DNA from: Erythrophleum ivorense
Taxonomy: Eukaryota > Streptophyta > Magnoliopsida > Fabales > Fabaceae
DNA: 64,000 nt
Assembly (NCBI GenBank): GCA_026724425.1
Contig: JAIUCV010001236.1
Coordinates: 62,001-126,000 of the forward strand
Reading direction: 5' to 3'
Shown in pieces: positions 10,044 through 23,072 of this stretch (position 1 is the first letter of the stretch; each line of letters begins with the position of its first letter). The notes beneath the pieces are model-generated. The model was not told the DNA's origin. It made no database searches and saw nothing but the letters and a program-made list of their open reading frames with translations. Both the position numbers and the translations under genes were made by a program.

Positions 10044-13000
10044 TCTATGGAAAGCTTAAAATGTGAAATACAAGTTGTAAAAATTTTTGGTGAAATTAAG
10101 TTCATTTGCCTTGTCAAATGCAATGGAATAGTAACTCTGGTCGAGTTAGAAGCCATATGACAGACTTAAGCTTTGAAAATGCATATCTTGAGCTACACAA
10201 CTCCAAATTGGGTGATCTCAGTGGCCACAAAAAGCTTATAATACCAAATATATACTATAAAATTCTATGAGAATTAGACTTTATTTGACCCCTGAAAGAC
10301 ACAAAATATTAGAGTTGTGTAATGTGAACAGTATTTGGACCATTTTGAAAATTCTGCACATCTTTGAAAATTTGTAAAATATTTTGTATAGCTCCAAGAA
10401 TTATGATTTTTGGCTTGCTAGAAAGCTCTTGGAGGGTTCTAAACGCATGCCAAATCCTACCTTAAACTAGGTCATAAGGACACTTTTGATATAGAAGTTG
10501 TTTATGGAAAATTTAAGACCAACTTTGGTTTTAATTTGGATCATTTGATGTTCAATTGGTTTTCTTCTACTTTGAACACATTTCTTTCATCTTAGATGAC
10601 TTTTCTAACCATTCCATAGCATGCTAAAATCGTTGGATCAAAATTTGACCCCTTGACATCTAATTATACACACATCTATATTGGCACCTACATGGTCATT
10701 TGTTATCAAAATGCTCATGCATTACCATAACTTGTTCTACATCCATATTCTCATACTTTTACATATAGTTTTATCATTAAACATGAAGTATCATCATCAA
10801 TTACATCATAAGTTCATCATGGTACATGTAGAATGCCATATACATACATACACCAAATTTTGGTACAAAATAGAATCCTAGTACATGAAGTCTAAAATAC
10901 TAATTCTTTCCACATCTTTGTCCTTGCTTAGTGACTCTAAAAATGGTTGGTGGAAGCATGGGGGTGAGATTCAGGAGAATCTCAATAGCAAATCTCAACC
11001 AATTCAATGCATATAAGAATGCCATGAGTATATGCCATGCACGTGGTACAAGAATGCTATGCTTATGCTTCATATGAATCAAATGCATCATAAAACATGA
11101 AAGCTTGTTCATTTCTTAGCTACGGCATCATCATAAACTTGCTAGATTCAACTCTTTTCAACTCAAAAGTCAAGGAAGAGCTACTGTGCCCAAATCCATG
11201 TTTTAAGGGAGCTAGAAGCCAAAAACATATCATGCTCATACATAAAGCTCATTATAGAAAACATACTAAAATATAGCTCATGAAGGCATCAAGCAATGAC
11301 ACATACAAGCATTCAAACTCATTCAAGTACTTAAATATATGTAAGAAAGGGAGATAAAGCTACCTTGAAGCTTGTAAGAACCTAAATAGCCACTAACCCA
11401 CTTGATCTTAGCTTTTCTCTTGCTTTTCTTTCTCTTGGCACTTACACTTTATAGTGTTTAGGCTAGATGGATCTACACGTAACAATTTTAAGACAAATTA
11501 ACCTCGTAGAACTCATCCTAGGCTCATGATTTTTACTTTGACTTATTAGAACTCAATGTAATACATGAAGCTAATTTTGGTCTACAATGAAACTACCCTT
11601 GGTTCTTTCTTTCAAAACCATAAACTCTTGATTGTTATTAGTATTATAAATTTCAAGAAACTCCTTTGAATCATTAAATGCTTGGTTGGAAGGGTTTAAA
11701 GCCAATTTGCTTCATTAACCTCTTTTAGGCCTTAAAATTTCAACTTTCATTCTAAGGCTCCTAAATTCAATCCAATGCTTCCATAATTATTTATTCATTA
11801 TATCTATGTCTCTAAATTCATTAGAACTCAAAGAAATACTCCTTAGATACTCCTTAGATCCCTTGGCTAAACCATACCTTTTATGGAGACTAAATGGAGT
11901 TTTGTTTCTTTTCTTTGAGAATTTGATACATACTCTTGTTCCTTGGTTTCTCTAGAGTTTACATGTAATTAAATATGGCTTGGTTTATCCTCTTAAAGTT
12001 TCAAAACTCTCAAGGTACAATTGGAACCCTAACTTCTCCATCTTATTTCCTAATGCTCCTTTCTTGATTTTAATTGCATAATTTAATTCTTTACACTCTA
12101 AAACCTTAGGTTCTACCTTGTTACCATCCAAAATATCCTCACTCTTCATGGGCTCTCACTTGGCCAAACAAGAGAGATGAGGGAGGAGCCAAGGAACTCA
12201 CTTTCATACCATGTTTTATATATCATTTAAAAGCTTTCCATGAAGAAAATTTAGTGTAAAGCTTGGTTTCCTTAAATCCCCTCCTTCTTCCACAAGTTCA
12301 ACCATGAAAATCCTACTTTAGAAAACTAAAACCATGAGGATAGAGAGCTTAAAGAGGATAATCTACTTAGTGATGGAAGAAGCATGAAAAAGTGCAAAAA
12401 TTCATACCTTTCTTGGTTGGTTTTTTCTCCTTCTTCCTTCTCTCCATGGCGTGACTTGGAGCTCTAATTCAGAAGGTTTTGGTTATGTTTTAAAGTGTGT
12501 GGGGTGTGGCTGGACAAATTTAAGAAAAAAAGGATGAGTTATAACATTTTTCATAATTCCCATTTTGCCCTTCAACTTCATTTTTTTTCATTTTCACTTA
12601 TTTTAATTCTTTTTTTGGAATTGTCTTTTCCATATGAAAATTTAGGTCCTCTAGTTTATTACATTCACTTTCAATTGTATGAGCTTTGGAGCTATCTCGA
12701 ATCATCTAATCAAAGTTTGAGTCAGCCAACAACCTAAAATGCACACTGGAAGGGTTTTAACCATTCTAAGGGTTGCTATAGTTTTTAAGGCCTCTAAAAA
12801 CCTTTGGAAGCTCAATTTTACCATTTAAAGTTCTCTCATTTGAGTTTCTAAAAAGTTGCCTTAAATTACAAAAATGCCATTACATTTTCAAGTAATTTTA
12901 TTTAGCCATCATGGCTCTGATTTTATGACATTGTAAACTTTGTATCCTCATTTATGGATGCCTAAATTATTATTCTAATTTTATTTAACCTCTATTCCTT

Positions 13001-13611
13001 TGATTTTGGGGTCTTCCTTTTATATCTCATCACTTTCAATTTAGTTTTAAGAAGACCAAGTATTGCACGTTTTGGTTCTGTTCAAGATGAAGAAAGTCAA
13101 TTTTAAGGGGCTAAGGGACTTGCTAGCTTGATATAAAGAGAAAAATGTGTTTTATAACATTTTCCAAAATGCCTATTATGCCCCTCCATTTCAATTCTTT
13201 CGTTTAAGCTCATTTCAACTCCTTTTTAAAAACTATTTTTTTGATTACAAAATTTAGGTTCTTTAATTTATTAAAAATACTTTTTTCAAATTTATAGGAT
13301 TTAAAAACTTATCGAACCATTCGATCAAAGTTTTGGTCAACTGATGACCTAAATTGTACACCAAAAGGGTTTTAACCATTCTAACAATTTCTATGATTTT
13401 CTAAGCCCCTGGAAACCCTAATGAGTTCAATCTTATCATTTAAAGTTCTATCCTTTAAGTTTTCAAAAAATTACATGAAATTATGATTTTACCACTAGTC
13501 TTTAGTTCACCCTATTTAGCATTTTAACTTTGATTTTGGGCTATTTTCAATTTCTTAATCACTTCTTTAAATGTTTTAATTAAAATTCCATTCTTAATTA
13601 ACTTCAATTTG
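10044..13611 (-). mobile_element. Diverged long LTR, copy D, related to the A/B family
   Basis: The plus strand carries family landmarks in reverse: GAGATTC...GAATCTC at 10966-10983 followed by CAATAGC, and near 13300-13450 the words seen in the reversed 5' part of the B copies (a ...GTCAACTGATGACC... / ...CACCAAAAGGGTTTTAACC... stretch matching B5 near 38880-38930). No TGTAACA terminus or TSD is found at either side. Its left end abuts the truncated Athila-like 3' LTR and its right end abuts the TSD of B1. It is the most decayed member and probably the oldest. Confidence 0.6.
12528..13512. repeat. Diverged direct duplication inside copy D
   Basis: About 12528-12912 and 13130-13512 align throughout. 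Both run from a TTATAACATTTT word, through GGGTTTTAACCATTCTAA (12751-12768 and 13366-13383), to TTTATTTAGC / CTATTTAGC. The copies differ by many substitutions and small indels, so the duplication is old. B copies have one version of this segment. Confidence 0.75.
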
Positions 13612-14164
13612 CTTTGTGTAACATCCGGTTTTCGTTAAACGACAAAAATATGGGCGTTTTCAAAGCAAGTCCCCTGAAATGAATTGATTAAGGTCCCAAA
13701 AAATTTGAGTAATATTCTAGACTACTAAAAATGAGAATCCTAACCTCAGATAGAAGGAAAAATGAAGCTAGAATGAAGAAACAAATTTTGATGAAAATCT
13801 TACGAAACATAATAGCATTTTTGTAATTTTGAGCAAATTTTAGAATTCACATAAGAGGGCTTTTTAAATAAAAGTCTTAAGTTCTCTGAGGTTCTTAGAG
13901 GCCCTGAAAACTATGGAAAGCCTTGGGAAGTTAAATCCCCTCCAGTGGACATTTTTCAATGTCTGTGTACTCAAACTTTGACAAATTCATTCGAGAAAGT
14001 TTTAGCTCCAATTTGAGTGATTCCAAAGGCATTTTTCTAAATTGGGAACCTAAATTTTATAACGAAAAAGACAGTTATAAAAAAGAGCTAAAACAAAGGA
14101 GAAACGAAAATGCAAAGAATGAAGGGCAAAATGGAAATTTCTGAAAAATGCTTCCTCCTCCCCC

Positions 14165-14174
14165 TATATATAAG
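14165..14174 (+). promoter_or_regulatory. Candidate TATA box in LTR B1
   Basis: TATATATAAG at 14165-14174 lies 548 bp after the LTR start, followed by a C/T-rich stretch like a 5' leader (CCCACTCTCTCC). It supports plus orientation of B1. The corresponding place in B2 (about 21480) lacks a clear TATA box. Confidence 0.45.
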
Positions 14175-14281
14175 TGGCACCCCACTCTCTCCTTCATTTA
14201 GACTCAAAATTTTCTGCCCAATTTTAGAGAAGAGAGCTAGGGTTTAGGCACACCAAGGGAGGAAAAAGAAGAGAAGAAATC

Positions 14282-17200
14282 TGTAACACCCTAAAAATTA
14301 ATTAAGGTGTTAATAATGTATTTAGACTAATTAAGAATAATTATTATGGAATAATTAGGTAAGCTATATGAATGAAAATTTACAAAGAAATAAGTTATTG
14401 ATATGGGTTTAAGATTTCAATTAGATTAAAGCTTAATTTGGGCCCAAAATTAATTTGAATAAGCCATGGGTAAGGATTTATGGAGGCCTAATGATTTTAG
14501 GTGTAAACCCAACTCCTCATCATGAGATTTGGGCCAAGAGAGATCACCTAGTAATAGCCCATCCTGATTTAATGAGATGAAGGCTCAAGACCTAATTTAC
14601 ATGAGCCCTTAAGTTGGCCCAACACATATTATGCAGACTTAAACTAGATTGGCTCTTGAAATTTGGCCTAACCCAACTACAACTCTGAAGCCCAACTCAT
14701 GAGATTCAGCCCAACTTATGAGATAAGGCCCAATAAGCATAAAAATCTAAACCTACAAAGAATTGGGCCATTGGGACTTCACTCAAAGTTAAAATGTTCT
14801 GCAGCCTACCTCACTAAACAAAGGCCAAATAAGCACACATCTGAACTTAAGTGGATTTTGGGCCTTAGGGTTGACCCAAACCCATTTAAAACCCTAACTT
14901 ACTTAGCCCCTTACCCTCTATTCTGCAGACCAACTCAATCTTTGGCAAAGGAGAACTCTATTTTCGCATAGGAAGAGAGGAGGCTAGGGTTTTCTGCATT
15001 CCTCCACCATTTCTCACTTCTAGAGGATGATTTAGCCAAGGTGAGTTATATATAACTTGACCCTCTCATCCTCCTCTTTATTTTGGTCCGATTAATTTTT
15101 GTATTTGAGCATTTTCATCTTCTTCTCAAATCTAAAATTTGGTGTTGGGTGATTCCTTGCAAGATTTTCGGACTTGGAGGTTAGAGGGAGGATTAGGTAA
15201 GCTTTTCCATTCCATTTTCTGTATCACTTTGCTGGAAAATGCCCCTAAGGATGTATTATCATAATCAGTTCTGTTATTGTGTGAAATTACAAGAGATAAT
15301 GGTGGAAAATCCAATTTTCTGGGCTTGATGATTGAAATGCGAATTTTGGTGAGTCCATGGTGGATTTTCGGAGGTGAGGCTATGGCTGTTGTTAAGAGAG
15401 TATCTCCTTCCCATTTTGATGCATTTTCTGTTAGTTTGAGACCCCTATAGTTGACCTATGATATGGGCTTTAGTTTCATGTGAAATTACCCAGAAATTGG
15501 AGGGAACTATGGCAATTTTTGGTGTAGAAATGTTAGAATTTGAAATTAAATTCCTTGGTAATTAGGTGAGTAACCTCTAGTCTGTCATTAGTAGTTCAAC
15601 TCTTTGGATATTTGATTGTGATTAGAAATAATGATAATTATGCTTATTATAGGCTTGGTGTGCATTTGGATTATTATGGTAGCTAGGGGAAGAGTAATTG
15701 GCTTCATTGAGGTAACTGGGGTTATTCTTCACTTCCATGTATATGTTCATGTTGATATGATATTTTTTTGCACATATATGGTTTTGAACTGTTAAATAAT
15801 TGGTTGACTACTTGAATTGTTATTGTGATTGGACCTTGTGAGTCTATGGTGGAGCTGTGGTGCAGTTGCCACCTGTGCATGTGCTTTGATCGAGCACAAG
15901 GTTGTGATTAGACCCCAGATGCACTGAGCCCTGGTTGTGCTCATTATGGAGTAGGTGCCATAGATGGACCTCTCTTAGTGTTATTGGCCATTAACATGTT
16001 GTGTATGACTGCTGGTATGAGACAGTAGTTATTTGTAATTCAACTAGTTCATTTGCAAATTGAATTGATGATTCTAGTATTGATGACATGAAATTGCATT
16101 GGATTGATTAACTTGTACATATATATGGAATCTGCTCTTTTGTTACTGATATTGTATATCTCACCCTGTTGTGGGCTAACATTTTCAGGGACTGGACCTC
16201 TTAGTGGCAAGGAGAAAATTAATAGAAGATCGTTAAATGGTTTGGTAGCACATAGGTTTGGGAGCTTTAACAAAATGTATTGTAACTAAATTGCTAGTTT
16301 TGTATCATTGCTGCATTGCCTCATGAGTTGCCAAGTATAGGGACTGTATATGTAATTTAATTATCATAGAATTGAACATTATGATTGTAATTGGCTAATA
16401 ATGGATAAGTGATCTGATTTTATATGAGCATTAAGCATGGGCCCCATACACCTTGTGACCAGAGTACATTCGCTGTCATTAAATTATGGTTTTGTTGATG
16501 TGGGGTAGCTTGGTAAGTAAAAAATAATACTTTAAATCTTGAGATGGATAAGGATAGATTAACTAGGTAAATCAAGTAGATAAATATCATTAGAGGTTCA
16601 CAAATGAAGGGCGAGTAGTCCTAGAGTGTCCCTAAGATGAGAATTGGAGTATAGGGGACAAAATTTAGGTAATGTAGTTACAGGAGGAAGTCACGCCGCG
16701 GCTAAGAGGTCTTCACCGTGGCCAAATGAGAGACAAAATCGAAGGGCGCCGTGGCGTAACGAATCCCACCACAGCGCAAGAGAAGAAAATTGGCCTAGGG
16801 AGTGACAGTGGCGAGGAGCGTCGCGGCCTAATAAATTGCGCCGTAGCATAAAGTGGGAAAAATCACCTAAGAGCTGACAGAATGGAAACTCGCCAAGGCG
16901 CAAATATATTGCGCTGAGGTGGAGCTGACAGAATGGAAACTCACCGAGGTGCAAATATATTGTGCCGAGGCGAGAATCGTGGGGGTTGAGAAAAGTAGTT
17001 CCAGGAGGCATTTCCGCCGCGGCACCATGAAGGCTGGTTGCGGCGCAAGTCCCCAAACTCCTACTTTGAGCCTAGAAACCCTAATTTCTTCAATGGTAAT
17101 GGTAAGAAATGATATAGGAACACTTGTGAAAGGTTATTGGGTATTGAAACTGATGGACGGTTGAATCATAAACCCCTTATGGTAGTAGAATTTCTTTTAT

Positions 17201-17366
17201 GCAAATTTTGTTTTGTGTGGTGGTATGGTGATGACCCTAACATCAAGGTTTAAATTTTTCCCATATTTTTAACATGTGATAGATTGTAACCACTCAAACC
17301 TTGATAATTAATTATTAATCGTACATTTAACCATAATTATAATGATAACAAGGTAGGGTTGTCACA
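14282..17366 (+). mobile_element. Solo-LTR-like insertion C, nested in B1, perfect TSD
   Basis: It begins TGTAACACCCTAAAAA at 14282 and ends GGTTGTCACA at 17366, 3,085 bp. The TSD AAATC flanks it at 14277-14281 and 17367-17371. Removing it rejoins B1. Sequence between the termini is unlike A or B. The TG...CA ends, 5-bp TSD and lack of coding fit a solo LTR, probably Ty3/gypsy. Plus orientation is weakly supported by a GCTAGGGTTT-type leader near 14980 resembling that of B1. Frames inside (14699-14971, 16691-17056) look spurious. Confidence 0.85.
16690..17050. repeat. GC-rich degenerate repeat block in element C
   Basis: A block of short imperfect words such as CGCCGCGGC, CGCCGTGGCG, CACCGAGGTGC and TTGCGGCGC stands out in AT-rich surroundings. 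It contains a 54-bp tandem pair: GAGCTGACAGAATGGAAACT starts near 16869 and again near 16921, each followed by GCAAATATATTG. It resembles in style, not sequence, the palindrome arrays of the A copies. Confidence 0.7.
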
Positions 17367-20321
17367 AAATCCAAGTTTCAAGGTATGGTTTCTTGGTAGT
17401 TTTTCATGCTTTCTTCCATCCAAACCTCCTCTCCTTCATTGTCCTTTATTTCCTTTGATTAAAATGAAGTTTATAAATCTGATTTAAGGGAGAAACTTAG
17501 GGGAAATTTTGGATTTGAAGAGAGGAGTAGAAAGCAAGAAAAAGTAAGAAAATTAAGTAATTTCTCTTCCTATGGTTATTATCTTGGTTCCCCCTCCCTC
17601 TCCATTTTGCCTAACCCTAGGAACCCTAGGAGGATTTGATTTTTAGGCAGAACTAAGGATGAATCTAAGAAAAAAGGGTGTGGAGATTAAGAATATGCAA
17701 AGGCAATTAACAAAAAATATTAAATTTCAAGATGCAAAACCTAGGATTTTAAGCGCACCTTGTAAAATCTGATTTTGTATGATAATTCCTAAGCCTAAAT
17801 AAGAGTTTAAATGAGCTCCTAAGATCCCTAAGAGGCTCCCCACATGCATCTTCCCTTGAGAAAACAAAGCAAGATCCATGGAGAGCCAAAACCTCCATTG
17901 TCTCGGCCTAAGGGAGATGGCATAGCTAGGGAGAGTTTTAAATTTTTCTAAACCCATTCTTGAGTCATATATAATGAATAAAAATGAGGGGAGGCCTTAG
18001 GAAAAATTTAGAACTCATAGAAAGTGAGTTAGTGCTTTAGGTTCTATATTATAACCTAAAGAAGCAACATGTAGTTAGGCTTTGTTTTAATTGTGTGATG
18101 ACTCCAAGAGGCTTAAAAGGAGTCAAGAATCACATTTGAAAGGAAAGAATAAAGCCTAGAATTTATTTGAGGGGTGTTGTTTTATTAGGTACAATTACAG
18201 AACCATAATGAGGTTATAGACCAAGCTAGTATCTAAGCAAATTGTATAGCCTTAGAATTAAGTCCATAAACCTAATTGGCTTCCATAAATTATGTTTAGG
18301 CTAAGAGAAATCTTCCCCACACTTTGTGTGTGTGTGGCCGAAGCAAGGAAGGGAGATTCAAGGAAAAAAGTGTGTAATTGTGTCCAAAGTAGCTCTCTCC
18401 ACCATCTCTCATGTATGGATGTGTGTTTAGCTTGTCTTAGAATGTGTGTATGTGTATTTTCAAGCCATGAAAAGCATGCTAGCATGATTTTATATGCCAT
18501 GATTTCATGATGACATATTATGTTTCTAAATGATGTTATGATGTTTGTTTGAGTTTACTTGAGTGTAGAGAGGCTAAGAACTCTTAACTATGGTGAGGAT
18601 GAGCCAAGAACCCTTAAGATTAGTTGAGACAAAGCAAAGAGTTTCCCAAAATCAAAGTGGGCTCCCAAGAGTATGGTTGAGTCCAAGAATCTCTTAAAGA
18701 ATGGGTAAGGCAAGTCCAAAATCCATTAGGAAAGGGTAAGGCCAATCCATCCACTTGGCAAGCCTTTAGATATCTTGTATAACTTATTCACATGCCAAGC
18801 TTACTTCTTGATTGTTCATGACATCTATTATATCCATGCATGCATTTCCAAGACTTGCTTTCATATATTATGTGTGATTGAAAAGGAGATGAGCTATTGG
18901 GATTATTTGAATTTCATTCCCTCTTCTTCAATGATCTAACATGCTAGGTGGACTAAGTGGATAAGGTAATGGAAGCCAACCACCTTGAAGAAGGGATCTT
19001 GATAATATAATGCATAGTTTTTTGTTCTTTAAGACCATATATATGTCAAATGATGTAATCCAATGATATATATGGTCTATGACCTCTTAGACATGTGTAA
19101 TCATGATAATATGTGATGTATAAATGAAAGGATATGATATGTGAATGCTAGAATGTAAATTGAGTATGTAATGCCAAGATATGCTTCTTGAAATTTTGAT
19201 GTGAGTATGTATAATTGCATGTGGCATAGCCAAAATGAGAAGTATGGAGTTTGGGACCTCACACAAGTCTTAATTATGTTTTTAGACTTGCCCAAGAGAT
19301 GTCAAACCCTAAGGGAAGCTATTTGGACATTTTAGTATTCTATATGGAGCTAAATTTGACCATAATGGAACCCTATATTACTTTTTATCCAAACGAGCTC
19401 TTCTTGATATGAGATTTAGCATGAAATTAGAGCTTATTGAGAGATTTTCTGGAAACTAAAGAACATAATTTTTGGAAGTCTACAGAATATTTGATAAATT
19501 GTCAAAGTTAGCAAATTTTCTGATTTTGGTCATGTCACTGTTCATTCAGGTCCGAAAATGAAATCTATCACACAAGGCTCAAATGATATCCAATTGTCAT
19601 GAAATTTTATGCAGAGAAACTAGACATTCCCAATGACTCGTGTCAACTAGAAGCACCTCATTGGATGTCTAGAGAGGGAGATATGAATTTTTCAAAGAAT
19701 CTGTCCAGTATCATAAACCGATATTAAAGTTATTTTTTCCCTCTAGTTAACATCCACAGATTTCTAGATTGGTATCATTTGCATGGATTAGATTTTTGTG
19801 GAATTAATTGGATGTTTTCAAAGTTTGCTACAGAAATCTGTGACAGCACTAGTGGATAGCTTGATCCTCCGGACTGTTTCGACTTGTCAAACGTCCTCCG
19901 TGATGGATGTTATGGTCTAAACATATTTGTAATATGAAGTAAACATCTGTAGCTTTTTAGAATGGCTAAGAATGCATGATTTCAATTTTTCTAGAATTAG
20001 TTATGATTTTCCAAAATTATGACAGAAAAGTGGAAAAATTTGATCGAAATATGTATGTGCATTTTGAGCTTCCCTTTGAGTTTCTTGAGATGTAGGCTAT
20101 TTTTTATGATTCAAATGAGTTGTATTCATGTAATTAAATATGAGAATGTGTTGTACGAGCTCACACGGTCCATGTGACACTGAATGGAATTTTTATACAC
20201 GACACAATGCAAAAATATTCATTATTTCTATTGCTTTTTTTTCCTTGAAAGCTTATATGATTCTTGAAAATGAGATATCTAAAGGCATGAGATGAGCTAG
20301 AAATGATGGTGTTACGCTTTG

Positions 20322-20912
20322 CTTTAGGGTCCTCTTATATCATCATATTGATTTCGGTTTAGTTTCTTAAAAATTGATTATTACAAAGGACGTTGTCAAG
20401 AAGGAAAATCAATTTCCTTAAGTATCACATCAAGCATCCCATACTATCATAGTACTACCTCTAAAGAGCCAACATCTCAGTGGCTACACTCCACAACACT
20501 TCATTCAACCTTTTTGCCAGTCAAAACCCTTCATAACTAACCCTCTCCATGTCGTTGGTGAACAAACTCTAATACCAAAAGATAGGACCTAACCAACTTT
20601 GAGGTGACCGTTAAGTTTTAAGTTAATTGTACATTCTCTTTTAAGGGCTTTGTGGAATGCAAACATAAATAAAATAAAATAAAATTGGAGGAAGTAAGGA
20701 GAATGTGCAACCTTAACAATGGAATTGGTTGGAGTGGAGACAAAAGGTGAACGTGAAGGAGAAGAGATGGTGTTAGGAAAAAGAGATAGAGGAGGTAAGG
20801 GTGAGAATGAGAATGTATCCGTGCATTTATAGGTTCTTGACATGTTGGTGAGAGATAAATAGTATAAGGCTTTATATTAGGAGAGAGAAAGAGAGTATAT
20901 GGGGCTCACACC
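20322..20912 (-). mobile_element. Possible remnant of a minus-strand LTR retrotransposon (PBS and LTR end)
   Basis: The minus strand reads TGGTATTAGAGTTTG (complement of 20563-20577), close to the initiator-tRNA-Met PBS TGGTATCAGAGC with two C-to-T changes. On the minus strand, upstream of it, a TATAAATGC word (20823-20831) is followed by a C/T-rich leader, as in an LTR. No coding is seen, the LTR end is not cleanly defined, and B2 interrupts the region at 20913. The 84-codon frame on the minus strand (20589-20843) lies in the putative leader and is not convincing. Alternatively this is unrelated intergenic DNA. Confidence 0.35.
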
Positions 20913-23072
20913 CTTAGTATAACGTCCGGTACGTTGTAAAAACATCGAAACGGGCCAGTTTGAAAAGCAAGTCCCTTAAGATGAGTGATTCAAGGTCATA
21001 TAAAATTTGAATAAAATTTTAAATAATAAAAAATGAGGATTTAAGCCTTGAGTTGCTTAGAAATTGGGGCCGGAGTAATTCAAAAAATTTACCGAAAAGC
21101 TAGTGGCATTTTCGTAAATAAGTATAATTTTGGAAAAACACCCAGGAGGGCTTTTTAAATGGAAATTTTGAGTTGTCCAGGATTCTTAGAGGCCTCAAAA
21201 ACTATGGGAAGCCCCAGGACTAGTAAAGCCCCTCCGGTGTATCCTTTCTAATATCAGTTGACTCAAACTTTGACCAATTCATTCAGAAAAGTTTTAGCTC
21301 CGATTTGAGTGATTCCAAAGGCATTTTATTAAATTGGGAACCTAAATTTTATGATAAAAAAGACAGTTCTTAAAAAGGAGCTAAAACAAAGCCAAACAGG
21401 AAATACCATTATAGAAGGGCAAAAATGGAAACAAATTGCAAAAAGAAGCTTCTAAATGCTCCTTTTAAGTCCACGTTCATCTTCCCCCTCTCTAAACCGA
21501 CTTTCTTCTGCCCAAATCTCAGAAAAAGAGCTACTATCTTAGGCATACCAAGAGAGGGAATTTTGGAGGAAAAAAAGCCAAGGAAAGGTGAGAAAGTGTA
21601 AGATTTTCATGTTCCTTCCTCTTGAAACTTCATCTTCCCCTTCTGGCTTCATCTTTCCATGGTTTTAATGCAATTTTTTGTGCTAATTTGGGTCCAGATT
21701 AGAGGAGGGAAATTCAAAATTTAAGGAGGAGGAAGAAGGAAAAGGAAGGGCTTTTGAAGGAAGCTTAATTTCAAGGTAGTTTCTCTTCCCTTGTTGCTTC
21801 TTTTTCTCCTTCTCCTCTTCCATGGTGGGATGCATCAAATAGAACCATGAAGAGGGAAGAGTTTCTATTTTATAATCCAAAAAAATCCATCAAACTAAGC
21901 CATGGGAAGATGGATTACATCAAAGAAATCATGAAAAGCTAGTAAAACTCAAGTTGGAAAAGTGTAGGGTGTTTGAACATCATTTAAAATTTGGGTAGAT
22001 TCAAGACTTCCCCATCATATATAAGTGTTTGTTTGAGTTTCTAAGACTCTTAGGGAGCCTCCCAAGTGCCTCATCCATTAAGGAAAAATCCCAAACTCCA
22101 TAGGTCTTTAATGGGAGCATAAATCGATCAAGACCCTTAGAGATAGCTAGGGCATGTTTTAAATGGTTCCAAACTTGATTTGGGACTTTATATGATAAAA
22201 AAAGATAAGAGAAACCCTTGGAAAAAATTTAGAAGCCTCAGGTTGGGAGATGAGGCAATGGCTTCCATAATGTAACCTTATGAAGCAACATGAACCTAGG
22301 TTTGTGAAAGTGAGTGTGTGATGGCTTCAAGGACCTTAAATGAGGTCAAGAGGTCTAAATATGACAAGAGAATGGAACCAAGAATTTTACTTGTGGTAGT
22401 TGCTTCATTAGGTCATTAATGGAACCATATTATGATAAATAGAACAAAGTGTAGTCTTAAGAGTGAGTTGGATGTTATAACTTATTCCGAGAGTATAATT
22501 AAGTGTTGTTTATTGTGAATAGGCCAAGGAAATCTAACCCCTCTTCCTTGTGTTTTTGGAACCGCAAAGGAGAAGGAACAAGCAAAGTAAGACTTGAATT
22601 TGCACCAAGGTAGGTCTCCACCTTTTCTTATTGCATATATGTCATTGTGTGCTTATGTGTCTATGTATATGTTTGAGACATGCCACTTGATGCTATGATT
22701 CTATTTTGGTACCAATATACTTTCTCGAATGTCTTTGAATTGTGAAAATGGCTCACAAGGGTGAGGTAGTGCCAAAACTTCCTTAATGTGGGTGAAGAGA
22801 TGCCAAAAGTTTATGGCATGGGTGAAATAAGGCCAAAAGTCCCTTGGATGGGTGAGGCTAAGTCAAAAGTCCCAAGAACCAAGAGTGAGGCAATCTAAAA
22901 GTCCTAGAAATGGGGTGAAGCCAAACCAAAAGTCCCTAGAGCTCATTCTTATGCTTGACATGAGTTTGTGACACAAAAATGTGAAAGATGAATGCTTCAT
23001 AGATTGATTGATTGCATACTTGTACCTTTGACATGTTGTATGCCTTGAAAATGTGATTGAATAGGTGTATGA

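Larger units (their letters stand above)
13617..20316 (+). mobile_element. Long LTR copy B1, LTR-only insertion with perfect TSD, containing element C
   Basis: It starts TGTAACATCCGG at 13617 and ends TGTTACG at 20316. The 5-bp duplication CTTTG flanks it at 13612-13616 and 20317-20321. Without nested element C and its TSD it is about 3.6 kb. There is no internal gag-pol region, so I read it as a solo LTR. Landmarks in order: TATA box at 14165-14174, direct-repeat block (18560-18780), GAGCTATTGGGATT motif (18891-18904), and two modules 193 bp apart (TAGAATTAGTTATGA-like words at 19802 and 19995). The last dinucleotide is CG rather than the usual CA. Small frames such as 18292-18510 look spurious. 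Confidence 0.85.

Noticed and set aside
16691..17056. 121-codon minus-strand frame in element C
   Set aside because: It runs through the GC-rich degenerate repeat block, which lacks stops by composition; no domain recognised.
20589..20843. 84-codon Ser/Pro-rich frame as the first exon of a host gene
   Set aside because: It lies in a C/T-rich leader next to a primer-binding-site-like word, which better fits a retrotransposon LTR end; no downstream exon was recognised.
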